A stretch of 64,000 bases of DNA from Atkinsonella hypoxylon (lineage: Eukaryota > Ascomycota > Sordariomycetes > Hypocreales > Clavicipitaceae), in the NCBI GenBank assembly GCA_000729835.1, contig JFHB01000037.1, positions 124,001 to 188,000 on the forward strand, read 5' to 3'. The position numbers and the translations under genes are program-made. Below are positions 24,018 to 33,900 of the stretch, one piece after another; within the stretch, counting starts at the first letter, position 1, and each line of letters begins with the position of its first letter. The notes beneath the pieces were generated by a model. It was not told the DNA's origin and ran no database searches. It saw nothing but the letters and a program-made list of their open reading frames with translations.

Positions 24018-24784
24018 CGGTTTCATTCACCATACCCTACTGTCGCGGTGTGCAGCTGAGAGCTCGGAGGCGCATACCACAAGGGTATGAAAATATCTAC
24101 AGAAGAGGGGTAACGCAAGCTGTTACGTAAAGAAATGCGCCATTTTTCCTATATAATGTAAAGACTCACCTCACCGGCTGCGGGATCCCAGCATGTGCGC
24201 AGCGTGAATTGATCTCGCCACCGTTCATGATATCTCATGCACAAGGATATCCAACAGTGCATTAGTCCTGAAGACTGACTTATTTTGCCAATCTTGGTAC
24301 AGCCCTCACCAGCTGCAGGAGTGCGGCATACTGGATCTGGCTAGTCTTGCTAGATGTATCATCGTTGAAAAAGGTTGATCGGCCTACCAAGACGAACGTT
24401 GCCTGAACACGGAGACGATGTCATCATGAAGATCAGAAGATACTCCCCACTACCCGGCATTTCATCTTGCCGCATGGTGACATAAGGCTCGTGAGACGTA
24501 TGAGTTGCGGAGTGTGAGGCATTACAGTGTCTTAGTTGTCCCCAAATTTCACTGCCTCTGATCAACGGTTTCAAAGTGTTACGTATCCTACCAGATTCTC
24601 TGGGCTTCCCTGGGGACACGATACAGATCTTTTTGGGCTACGTTTGCCATTGCTATGAGAAGTGGCTGCCAAGTACTTCCTAGTTTAAGAGCGTCGCGTC
24701 TGGCAAATTCCACAGACACGGAATGCCAGTAACACCAAACCCATCCAGCCCACCCACGAAATCTCAATTGGACTGTATGTTCTA
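24018..24784. other. lolO-lolA spacer
   Basis: About 770 bp with no recognisable coding sequence. I looked for the missing N-terminal lolO exon on the minus strand here and did not find one. Should include the lolA promoter. Confidence 0.45.
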
Positions 24785-25494
24785 ATGATTCTCGATGAAA
24801 TCCCGATGCGGAAGGGTGATACTATGAGCTATGAACAAGGCAACCCAGAGAGCAAAGCATCTATTTCAATCCATCAGCAGAATCAAATCATTACCTGTGT
24901 CTCCCCAGGCCCAGTCTGTCCCAATGTGATAGGAATCAAGCGTGAGATTGTGGTCGTGAAATTACGGCCCGTCGAAAGCTGTCCACACTATCGCTTCTTT
25001 TCTCGAATCTTTGAGACACTGGAGAAATGGCAGCTGCAAGTCGACATGTGTTCAACCAGTCCGGGGCGAATAACCTTGGCTCTGGGGGCCGCAGCGCTGC
25101 AAGCTATTGGTAACTCATACAGTGTCAGAAATGACATGACGAGCCGAGATCTCATGCACGACATGCAGAAGTTGCTCCCAGACGATCACATAGAGCTCTT
25201 TCCTCACATGGCCATCCTCTCGGTCGTTGGACATCCAGGCCGACGAATGTCCCACCTGGCCGGCCACATCTTGGCCACCATGGATACCAATGATATTCCC
25301 ACGGTAATGATTTCGCACGGTAACTATGGCGCCAATCCTTTCCCGTTTCCATAGCAACTACCGTCCCATTATTCTGACCAGCATGTTCAGATGCCGCCAA
25401 GCTCGGTATAGCCTGTGCCATCGCGGAGCAGCACACTGCTAAAGCTTTGCGCGTCTTCGAGCAATGCTTATTCCGGTACTCTTTGACACATTGA
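24785..25494 (+). CDS. lolA: ACT-domain protein like the aspartokinase C-terminus, LolA homologue
   Basis: Small protein resembling the regulatory C-terminal ACT region of fungal aspartate kinase without the kinase domain. Exons 24785-25319 and 25391-25494 give 212 aa. The segments GIKREIVVVKLRP, HYRFFSRIFETLEKW, DMCSTSPGRITLAL, FPHMAILSVVGHPGRR, HILATMDTNDIPTVMIS and the last-exon IACAIAEQHTAKALRVFEQ match the order of strands and helices in paired ACT domains. In Epichloe lolA is the cluster gene with this aspartokinase-like feature and follows lolO, as here. A role in tuning homoserine supply for LolC is inference; no catalytic residues are expected. Splicing restores the last helix cleanly, so the gene looks intact. 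Confidence 0.84.
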
Positions 25495-25897
25495 ACATTT
25501 ATCTCAGTCTCTTCATCAAAGCTCTTCTCATTGCAGATTAAATTAGATGCACAAGACACTCGTTGTGGGCTATGTTTTTGGTCGTGATAGCGAGCGTCGC
25601 TCTGTGGCGAGAAATAGTGTTAATCACTACAGTATCACATTTCCTGGTGTCTGGCATGCTGGTTGGTGGTGCTACATTGACAACAGTGAGAAAGCCGACA
25701 GTATTACCCATATAGTAAATCTCCAACTTTCTCGTGGCCGGTCCGGATATTACTTCGCATACCATATGAATAAACTACATCCTCATTGTAGCTACAAACA
25801 ACTTTATCACTTCCCGTGATACTGACCTTACTTTGGCAGCTGACCATTCTAGTAACAACAACGTTCAAGCTTCCTTCGGACCTAGTCCTTCTGAAGA
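25495..25897. terminator. Convergent 3' spacer between lolA and acyltransferase
   Basis: The 403 bp between two tail-to-tail stop codons must hold both 3' untranslated regions. No coding frame, no repeat. Confidence 0.35.
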
Positions 25898-27382
25898 CTA
25901 ACTTATACCGAGTCCTAGCTCCCGGAGAAGACTGTTGCGCACCATCCCCATGACGGGAGCCAGAAACTCTTCCGTATAGTAAGCATCATTATAGTACAAG
26001 TACAGCCGCATAGTGCTGCGGAAGGTAAATAGCTGGAACTCGATGGTTGGATCAGTCGTTGCATTGACGAGGGCTAAGTCTTCGATCTCACAAACAGGGA
26101 CTTGTGCCCCCTTTTGCCCGTACGCACGCGCTAGATATCTCTCTAACACGCCGAGGCTACTGAGGTTGGGTACCCGGAAGGGCGGACAGCCGGCAACTGG
26201 CAAGGAGCCAAGGAAAGCGGCCTCCCGGCTGCCATACAGCGGCAGCAACTCGAGAAAGCTCACAGGGTCGCCTGCCGGGTCTGAGAGCAGCGCCGACAGA
26301 TCTCGCGAGTAAACAGCACCCAGACGTTTCGTGAGCTCCTCGAAGCCGCCAGTGAGACAGAACGGCACGACAAAGATACAGAGGCTAAGTGCGTAGTCCG
26401 GAACCACCCATTTGGGGTCCAGAAGTGGACGCAGGTTCGCGACGAGGGGAATGAGCATGTTGCGCGCTCCGGTGTGCTGTTGAGAGAATGAGGCCCAGAC
26501 GCGGACAATACTCGCGTGGACGGCGGCTGAGACGCTCACGCCCAGCTTCTTGCAACCCGCCACGATGGCCTCAAGCGTCGGTTCGTCGAACAAAGTCACC
26601 AGGTGTTGGGTGTTGGCAGGCGCGGCATCCTCGGACCCCTCATGCACAGGGAGGGACAAGCTGTACAAACCATCATGCCAATGCCGCATCAGCTCATCGA
26701 CAGCACGCTCCACCCGGTGTGAGACAGGTGTCTCATGCGGCGGGAACCCCATAATATAGTCGATGCCGGGCGGGAGGGACGGTTGTTTGACGTCGGTAGT
26801 GTAGCAATCTAGGTTAGCGTCGAGGCCGAGACGGAAGACTGACTCAACACCGAGCATGAAGGTGTTTGTCGCCTTGTATAGGCCTACAGCGTCAAATCGG
26901 AGGTGTGTGCTGCGAATGACCAAGGTCGACGACGAAGGAAACCAGTAGGCCATTGCCGTTGTACAAGGTCGAAAAATCTTTCCGGCATCGTCCACATCCT
27001 TGAAAGCGGCCTGGCTCCCTTGGTTTATGTGGAAACTTAGCCGCAGCCACGCCTCAGGATCGATTGGGGGAACCGTGACCAGGTACCGCCCTGTCTCATC
27101 TCGTTCTGAATAGGGCGGATAGATTGCGCCTATGAGTGGCTGGACATATCGAAAAACAAGCCAAGCGCGGCGGAGATAGGGGATGGGGTCATCAATATCG
27201 TGGGGCAGTCGTAATTTGAGCTTGTAGGTGAGGCCCTCGGCTTCACGACCAGGAGGCGTGTTGGCGCGTTGGATACGGGCAAGCAGCCAGTTTTCCACCA
27301 AGTCGAGAGGGCGTGTGAGAGTGCCGTCTTCTGATCTGGTCCATCCGGGAGCGACAATGGGATAATTCCATGCGCTGACCAT
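25898..27382 (-). CDS. CoA-dependent acyltransferase (BAHD/Tri3-like) inside the cluster
   Basis: Single-exon gene of 494 aa. It has the catalytic HxxxDxxG motif as HLRFDAVG (His160, Asp164). The N-terminal sequence GTLTRPLDLVEN is typical of fungal secondary-metabolite acetyltransferases related to trichothecene acetyltransferases and NRPS condensation domains. A conventional DFGWG motif was not seen. Its place between lolA and the lolP relic is where lolU lies in Epichloe, and it does not correspond to any classical lol product I know. The loline route needs acetylation of the 1-amino group, so this enzyme is a candidate for that step or for adding another acyl group; that is inference. Start chosen at ATG with a favourable ACCATGG context. 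It is intact. Confidence 0.8.
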   Translation of the reverse strand: MVSAWNYPIVAPGWTRSEDGTLTRPLDLVENWLLARIQRANTPPGREAEGLTYKLKLRLPHDIDDPIPYLRRAWLVFRYVQPLIGAIYPPYSERDETGRYLVTVPPIDPEAWLRLSFHINQGSQAAFKDVDDAGKIFRPCTTAMAYWFPSSSTLVIRSTHLRFDAVGLYKATNTFMLGVESVFRLGLDANLDCYTTDVKQPSLPPGIDYIMGFPPHETPVSHRVERAVDELMRHWHDGLYSLSLPVHEGSEDAAPANTQHLVTLFDEPTLEAIVAGCKKLGVSVSAAVHASIVRVWASFSQQHTGARNMLIPLVANLRPLLDPKWVVPDYALSLCIFVVPFCLTGGFEELTKRLGAVYSRDLSALLSDPAGDPVSFLELLPLYGSREAAFLGSLPVAGCPPFRVPNLSSLGVLERYLARAYGQKGAQVPVCEIEDLALVNATTDPTIEFQLFTFRSTMRLYLYYNDAYYTEEFLAPVMGMVRNSLLRELGLGIS

Positions 27383-27602
27383 GGTAGCTCTGCCTGTTCC
27401 GAACAGTGGCGATAGTCTGGGAGAGTAAAGCAGTGAGGGCTATTGGATATCGACGATGAAAACCTTGCAATGTAAGAAGGAAGTTTCAAACCACCACCAT
27501 AGGCAAGCCGCCTATTTTGGGCGACTTTACCCAAGGGATGATGCTCGCAATGCAGCGAATCACTACTAGTTACATATTGTGATACTAGGTAGTCCGTATT
27601 TC
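27383..27602. other. Acyltransferase upstream region
   Basis: Short spacer upstream of the acyltransferase start and abutting the P450 relic. Its last part may be unrecognisable P450 sequence. Nothing else seen. Confidence 0.3.
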
Positions 27603-27873
27603 GACAGCACTGGCGTGATGCTGCACGCGGCTCAAGGCCGAGATCAAGGCCGCGGTGGATGCCGGCGAAGTGGTAGAGGCCATCACCATGGCCCAGACCC
27701 AGAGGTTGCCGTATCTGCAGGCCGCTGTCGTGCTCGAGGGCTTTCGCATGCGCCCAGCGGTCGTGTACGGGCACTTCAAGTCGGTGCCGGTTGGCGGCGA
27801 TACGCTGCCGAATGGCACCGCCATGGCCCCCGGCAGGGGTGTGGTAGTTATGTGCAGTGCCACGTGGCTTTGA
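27603..27873 (+). pseudogene. lolP: Cytochrome P450 relic, probable lolP remnant
   Basis: About 90 codons of a P450 of the fungal pisatin-demethylase-like type survive in GC-rich sequence unlike its flanks. They run from the I-helix (DSTGVMLH, with the usual acidic-Ser/Thr-Thr oxygen-activation motif) to just past the K-helix. A frame change after LH leads into RLKAEIKAAVDAG, then QRLPYLQAAVVLEGFRMRP with the ExxR pair (EGFR), then KSVPVGGDTLPNGT, ending in a TGA. The N-terminal membrane anchor and the haem-cysteine loop are missing. In Epichloe, lolP lies between lolU and lolT, the same slot. Identity as lolP rather than another P450 rests on this position. Confidence 0.75.
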
Positions 27874-28115
27874 TGACGACGTACGGGGCGGTAAGACACG
27901 GCTGGGACCGCTGGAGAGAACAGGAGAGAACAACGAGCGTGTTTGTGCGCCTCGGTACCTTCTTCGCCTCCTACTCATTTGCTCTGGGCCACTAACTAAT
28001 GAAAACTCAACTTGGTTAGAAAACCCTCCTCGCCAACCATATCATCTAAAAGGCCGACAACCGAAGCATCTTGCATCCTTGGTTGGCTCCGGATTTAGTT
28101 AGTGGTGCTAACTAA

Positions 28116-29645
28116 CTATGAGTCCGCAATCTCTTGTCCCATCTCCCTGTCGAGTATCTTTTCGCATATTACCTTGAGAGCGTTGCCGGCCATCTCAAAA
28201 TCACTGACCTCCAAGTATACTTGCGCACAGAGTCTAGCCCATATCCATCCGCGGTAATCGATGATGGGTATCCAGGTCTTGTATCTTTCCGCCAGAGCCT
28301 TTGTCAAGTAACGAACTGCTGGGCCGACCTCTTTCTCAGCCAGAGCGCCGCCCGGCACATTAGCTGGGGCAGTGGACGGGGACGGACCTGTGGCAATGGG
28401 CAGAGGAAGTCGCACTGTCACGATGCCACAGTTTCTCATCTGGCTATCTACCCCGGCCCCAAGACCAGGCTCCTCCAAGACCTCTGTCTGAAGAATATTG
28501 GAGACCTTGTCACCACCCTCTTTAGCGAGCCACTTTATGTACTCGTAAATCGCCGTCTCGCCACCACAGACGTCTCGCCTGAAGCGGAGGGCGGTCGGGA
28601 TGCACAGATGGGGCATGCTATCGCTCGTGGCTGTGTAGGCGAACAGTGTCTCGAATGAAGACGCCGTTTCGTTGGCACTGACCATCTGCGACCATAGGGG
28701 AAGTTGGGAGTTGCGATTCTTGGAAATAAAGCCAAAAGAGGTCGGAATGGTGGAGCGCATCATGTGGTGGTTGCGCTCGGCAACGTATAAGACAGCACAA
28801 GGTCGAGGAACAAATAGCCACCTAGTATAAATGCGTAGAGTATCAGCATGGCACCGTATCACGGCGTATGTGACGTTGGATCTGCATACTTGTGGCAATC
28901 AGAGACGAAGAAGTCAGGCTGCATCTCCTGGAGATTGACCTCAAACTGTCCCACGCTATGCGCCCCGTCGACTAACGTCATGATGCCTTCCTTCTGGCAA
29001 ACGCGCAGCAATGCTTCAAAGGGCATCCTAACAGCAGGGATGCTCACTATCGTCTCTAGAATTGCTAGGCACGGGCGTAGACCCTCAGCCCTGATTTGGG
29101 TTATAGTAGCCTCAAACTGAGACACAATCTTTTCGCCCGTCGTGGGGAGCTCAAACTTCACCCTACGTGTTTTGAAAGGCCGAGTCTCGGCCAAGGAAGT
29201 GATGGCATGGTCGATGGCACCGTAAGTAGTTGATAGAGTCACCACGACGTCTCGTTCCTCAAATTCCTGGTTGTAAAGGACGGTGAAGATACCAGTAGTG
29301 GCATTGGAGACGAGGACGCACTCCGAGACGGCGGCGTGAACCAGACGAGCGAGGCCGGAACGTGCCTCCTGCAGCACCAAGCCTTGGGAAAACTCGGAAA
29401 ACAAGTCGGGCTGGGCCTCCAGCAGAGACCAGTAATCTCTGATCTGTTTGCTCACCACCCTGGGCCATGACCCACAAGATGCTACGACACGTCTAAGTTA
29501 GTTCTGATACCGTCACATGGAAACTGAAACGCGCACATGGTGTGACGAGCAACTGACAAGAATTGAGGTTGGTGTATTCCGGATCCATGCAGAAAGCCTC
29601 CAGCATAGGCTTGCCGAATGGGATACGCTTGCTGTTCACTGTCAT
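28116..29645 (-). CDS. lolT: Class-V PLP enzyme, LolT homologue
   Basis: Fold-I class-V aminotransferase/isopenicillin-N-epimerase-like protein. LolT family members close the pyrrolizidine ring by a PLP-dependent Mannich-type reaction. Exons 29645-29558, 29481-28890 and 28821-28116 give 461 aa. The N-terminus MTVNSKRIPFGKPML and DPEYTNLN matches the family. The PLP Asp region reads TLVDGAHSVGQ and the Schiff-base lysine is in SDCHKW (Lys227, codon split by intron 2). FVPRPCAVLYVA follows as usual. Where relatives have an Asn-His-Gly at the first exon junction, this protein has N-S-S by the only in-frame splice found. Otherwise intact. Upstream of it lies lolE in divergent orientation. Confidence 0.9.
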
Positions 29646-30116
29646 CTTGACAAGGTGATGTCACAGAACAAAATGAATGGATTCAGTAAGAATAGAGTCA
29701 AGCCTCGTAAACCAGTAGCGAAGAATAGCACGCCAACTGAGATGCCAGCAGCACTTTGTTAAAAGGGACACGTCAAGTTATAGCACATGGCTGGCATTCT
29801 TATGATTTACCCAATGGGGCGAAAATCGTCCCGTCCCATCCCATCCACACCCCATGGTTGATTAGTAGTAGCTGAGCAGACCACATGCATGTGTGGGCGG
29901 GATGACATGCAAGGGACACGTCTATTCGCATCTCATTCTTTGATTTACATATGCCGTGCATATGTATGCTTGCCTCTGAAAAAGGGCGTCTTTCTGAAAG
30001 GGCAGCCAGAAATAAACTTCATTAGCTCCAACCCATACCCCCCTTCATCGAAGCTGTCTAGCAGTGCCAACCTACGAGACAATCACCGTGAAGCCCTCTG
30101 TTTCACGTAATCCATT
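29646..30116. promoter_or_regulatory. Divergent lolT/lolE promoter region
   Basis: 470 bp between divergent start codons, so it should carry both promoters and could coordinate the two genes. No repeat element was seen here, unlike the other cluster gaps. Confidence 0.45.
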
Positions 30117-30993
30117 ATGACCGCTGCTTCTTCCCCTCACTCATGCGTCTCTGCAGAAGACATCGAATTCTACCAAGCCAACGGATATCTACGCCTGCCC
30201 CAAGAGACTCACGGCCTGTTTGACGACTTGGAAAAACTGCAGGGATGGGTAGCAGAAATCTCCCAGTGGGGCTTGGAAACGGGGAAATGGCGACATTATT
30301 ACGAGACAACGAATGGCAAGCATCTTCTCTGGGGGACGGAGAAGCTTATAGAATATCACGCGCCCATGCGAGACCTGATTGCCGGTGAGGCACCTCTCGC
30401 ACTACTCAAGACGCTGACGGGCAAAGATATGGTGGTCTTCAAGGACGAGATAGCGTGGAAACTCCCAGGCGGGAAGGGAGCGGTCGCTCACCTCGACCGG
30501 CCCGCGTACTCCATGTTTGCCCCCGAGTTTATCGAGATCATGATCGCCGTCGATGCCCATACGGTCGAGAATGGTTGTTTGGAGTTTGTGCCAGGCTCTC
30601 ACAAAGAAGCAGTCCCGATTTCGGCAGACGGCCGAATTGCATCGGCATGGCTAGAGGGCAAGGAGTTCATTCCCATGGTCCTCGAGCCGGGCGACATCTT
30701 GATTTTTAACGAGAGCATGGCCCATCGGTTGGAGCCTAACAAGACAGACCAAAGACGTGCAGCTGTTATTGGTACCTACCACTTTGACTTGTCCCAGCCC
30801 GACCTGCGGTGCAAATTCTACGCCCACCGGCTCATCCACAGCCCCCCAGAAAACGGTAAGGCTTTTCCTTGTTGGGTGAGCTTTGGTCGTCCATTAGCCA
30901 GATGATGATTGTATGTTTCGAGTATCCAATGCTAACATGATGCGTGACCAATCTTACGTAGCCCGGGTTGAAACAGTGAGAGCGCAGACTTGA
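30117..30993 (+). CDS. lolE: Phytanoyl-CoA dioxygenase-family oxygenase, LolE homologue
   Basis: Non-haem Fe(II)/2-oxoglutarate oxygenase of the PhyH family; LolE is the second oxygenase of the loline cluster, with no firmly assigned step that I know of. Exons 30117-30855 and 30962-30993 give 256 aa. The 106-bp intron has donor GTAAGG, a textbook branch site GCTAACA and acceptor GTAG; without splicing the frame would run 15 codons into the intron. Facial triad: His125-x-Asp127 in AHLDRPAYS and distal His203 in MAHRLEPN. EFVPGSHKEA and EPGDILIFN are PhyH hallmarks. The gene appears functional and closes the cluster on the right. Confidence 0.88.
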
Positions 30994-33900
30994 CAAGAAC
31001 GATACGTATAACGTAGTCTAGATAGCACGCGCAGGGAGTGGATTAGGAGGTAGGCGGTCGAAATGGAACTTGGCATCACCATATCAAATATTTTCTTTGC
31101 TGAAGGCAAGCACATTTGCACAGTTGTTGCGTCTTGTTCGTGGCGGGTGTAAATCACACGCCCGTCTTTCAATGCCTAGAGTACGTTTATTGCTTTTTTT
31201 TTTGAAAACGAGTAACCCGACACGGTCAATGCCGGTAGGGCTGTCCGCGCGTGTAGCGGCCTAGGCAGTAATTATAGAGTCGTATAAACAACAATCCCGC
31301 ATCTCCTGTTCTTGGCAGCATTACTTCGGATTATACCTACCTAACAACCACGAGCCACTGCAGTACGTCGACTAGCACGAAACAAATGCCACCGAGACAA
31401 CAAAGCCTTGCCACAAGGATGGTAACGGGGAAAAGCCAAAATGGACATGTTTGGTATCCGAATCCATCATAATACTTAGGACATTACATAGCTAATCATA
31501 CTACTGTACTAGTGCGAACATGAATGCCCCTCGGGCCGGCCAGTGTCCGGAGCGCCTAGACTGCCCAGACTGCCCCAATGGAAAATACTGCCCCCAGAGA
31601 AAGGGAAGTGCACTCCCGGGACGTACCAATGCAAAAAGGGACTCTAAGACGGGGAAGCCGAAATGGAACGTATGTGATGTAAATAAGAAGTAGGTTGAAG
31701 GTTCTCCTCTGCCATACAATCCCGCAGTAACGCATAATTCGGAGTAAGGTTACTAATACGACTGGTATAATAGCATGGAGGCGATTGCGAGTATGGCGCA
31801 GTGTGCAAGTTCAATGAAGCTAATAAGAGCCCTTACTACGTTCCACCGAAGTACGAGTTCCACAAAGCGTAGATGATAATAGCGGGGGCAGACTTAGATA
31901 GGGCTGCAGTTTATCTTTTATACTAGAGGGACTAGGTGCAACGTTAGACAGCGAACTAGCATAGTCGAAGTAGGAGGCGCAGGGTGACCCAAGATCGCTC
32001 TGGAGCTGAAGAATAGGAACCCAGACCAAGTAGCCAAAAATCAAGTAGACAAGATGACTTCAGTCAAAACCAATCACGAAGCTGACATCATAGCCCTCCT
32101 CGAAAAGGGCGCTTACAAAGATTTAGAGACAAGAATGGATTTAGACTATGTCTTGCTGAGGTAGATCAGTGAAGACGAATTTGGGGGCGAACTGCATACT
32201 CTCTCTGGCTTCCTAGGCTTGTTCCTAAATTGTTGGCGGTAAAATGTGTTTATACAGCATTGCCTGGCTTCTTACTCATTCGTCCTCAGCATCCACTTTG
32301 TCAACTGAAACTTCAGATATAGGTCCCAGAGCACTGAACCTCGTAATTATCTGCTGGCTATAGTTGCTGCGCAGCCCAGTGGACGCTAGTCAATGATAAT
32401 GATGACTGGATAATATATGACCGGGCAATTATGGAGGTAGAATCTCGTGAACCAACATTGTCTGTAAATATTATTTTGCCTAAATTCTGGCAATCCCACT
32501 AGTTGCCAGAGAGTCACGATGCTGGACGGCGACGAGATAGAGTATGCCAAATGGGACAGTCTACCGAAGCAAGTCTCGACCAGTATTACAGAAGCTCAGG
32601 AGAATAGCGAAGGGGATGAGAAAGATAATGGTTTCTTCACCTTTTCCGAAGAGCAGTTAACACAACTCGGCAAGGGCATGCGTCGGTTGTGGCAACTGTA
32701 GCGAAGAAATATCCGAAGGTACGATATTTGACCTTATTGCTGCTTTTATATTGGCGACTCTATCGAGGCACCCGTCATGTATACAGATTCCGATTCCATC
32801 ACCATACTACCCAGAAGTCGCAACTCTGCCTCCCTGCTCGAATTGTTGACGTCCAGGGAGACCAGTATGTGATCGAATTCAGTCCGGCGCTTTCGGTAAT
32901 GTTCACCTCTATTCCGTACCACCTTTGAGGCTGTCTGAGAGTGGAGTCTTTGGAACGACGACCGCAATAGCCAACAGACGGATGGTCAGAAAAATCGGAC
33001 ACTGTTCGCAGGTGAGGAATAACTACATCGTATGCTCTCAGTAGAGGACAGTGGCTGGCTAAGGCGGAATAATCCGGGATTGGGATGGTACTGGAGAGGA
33101 AGTCAAAGAGCACAGGTCGTCACTGGGTACACTCGCTCTCCGCACTCTGCCGTCAACACCTCAATCTGACAAGCATGCACCACTAGGAAAAGTCTGCCGC
33201 CCCGAGACATGGTTATCTCGTTGGATTTAAAACGAATTCGCAGCTTCCTTCCCTTCTCAGACCTGACTTCATGGAAAGCTGGCTGAAGGGATCCGGAGCG
33301 GTGGGCTTGGACGACCTCAAGCTTGCCGACTTCCCGGTCACTGGGCGCGGTGTCAGTACACTGAAGCGTTTCAAGGAGGGAGAAACTAACTATTCTCGCC
33401 ATTCCATGTGGAATTCTCTGGACTGTCGAGCATGCACATGCTGATTCCATTCTCAGGCCGATCCTTCGCTCTACAAGTCCGCCCCTGTCTGTCGAAGATA
33501 CTCTAGCCATTTATATCCTCTTTGTCCGATCGCGCAAAGTCGGGTTACGATGGCCTGCGAAACCATGTGGCAGCGCTACCTGCAAGTTACTCTTCAACCA
33601 TCTTCTTTACCAAGGACGAGTTGGAAGAGCACAAGGCAATATGTTGAGCTACAGCTTCCAAGAGTTAATTAAAAAGCATTCTTTTTTTTTTTTTGGTAGC
33701 TGGCCACGAATACATCCGACGTTTAACTTGTGCCTTGAGACTGTTTCATTCATTCAATGGGGCTTCAGGACGCAGGTTCTAGTGTAAAATTGTCCGCGCC
33801 GGCTCGTCCAAAGTGGCTCGGATTGCACATATCAACAAGCTACTGTACGATAAGGCCAGCCCAGGGATGTATGATTCGAACCGATTTAATCTTGTGGGTG

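Noticed and set aside
16169..24784. CRISPR array or operon-like unit suggested by repeated blocks
   Set aside because: Repeats are paired inverted termini of MITEs, not evenly spaced direct repeats, and the genes have introns and separate promoters.
28134..28658. 174-codon frame antisense to lolT
   Set aside because: Mirrors a well-supported exon; shadow frame.
33103..33510. 135-codon minus-strand frame in the gene-poor region
   Set aside because: No motif, no splice partners, and flanking frames are equally open.
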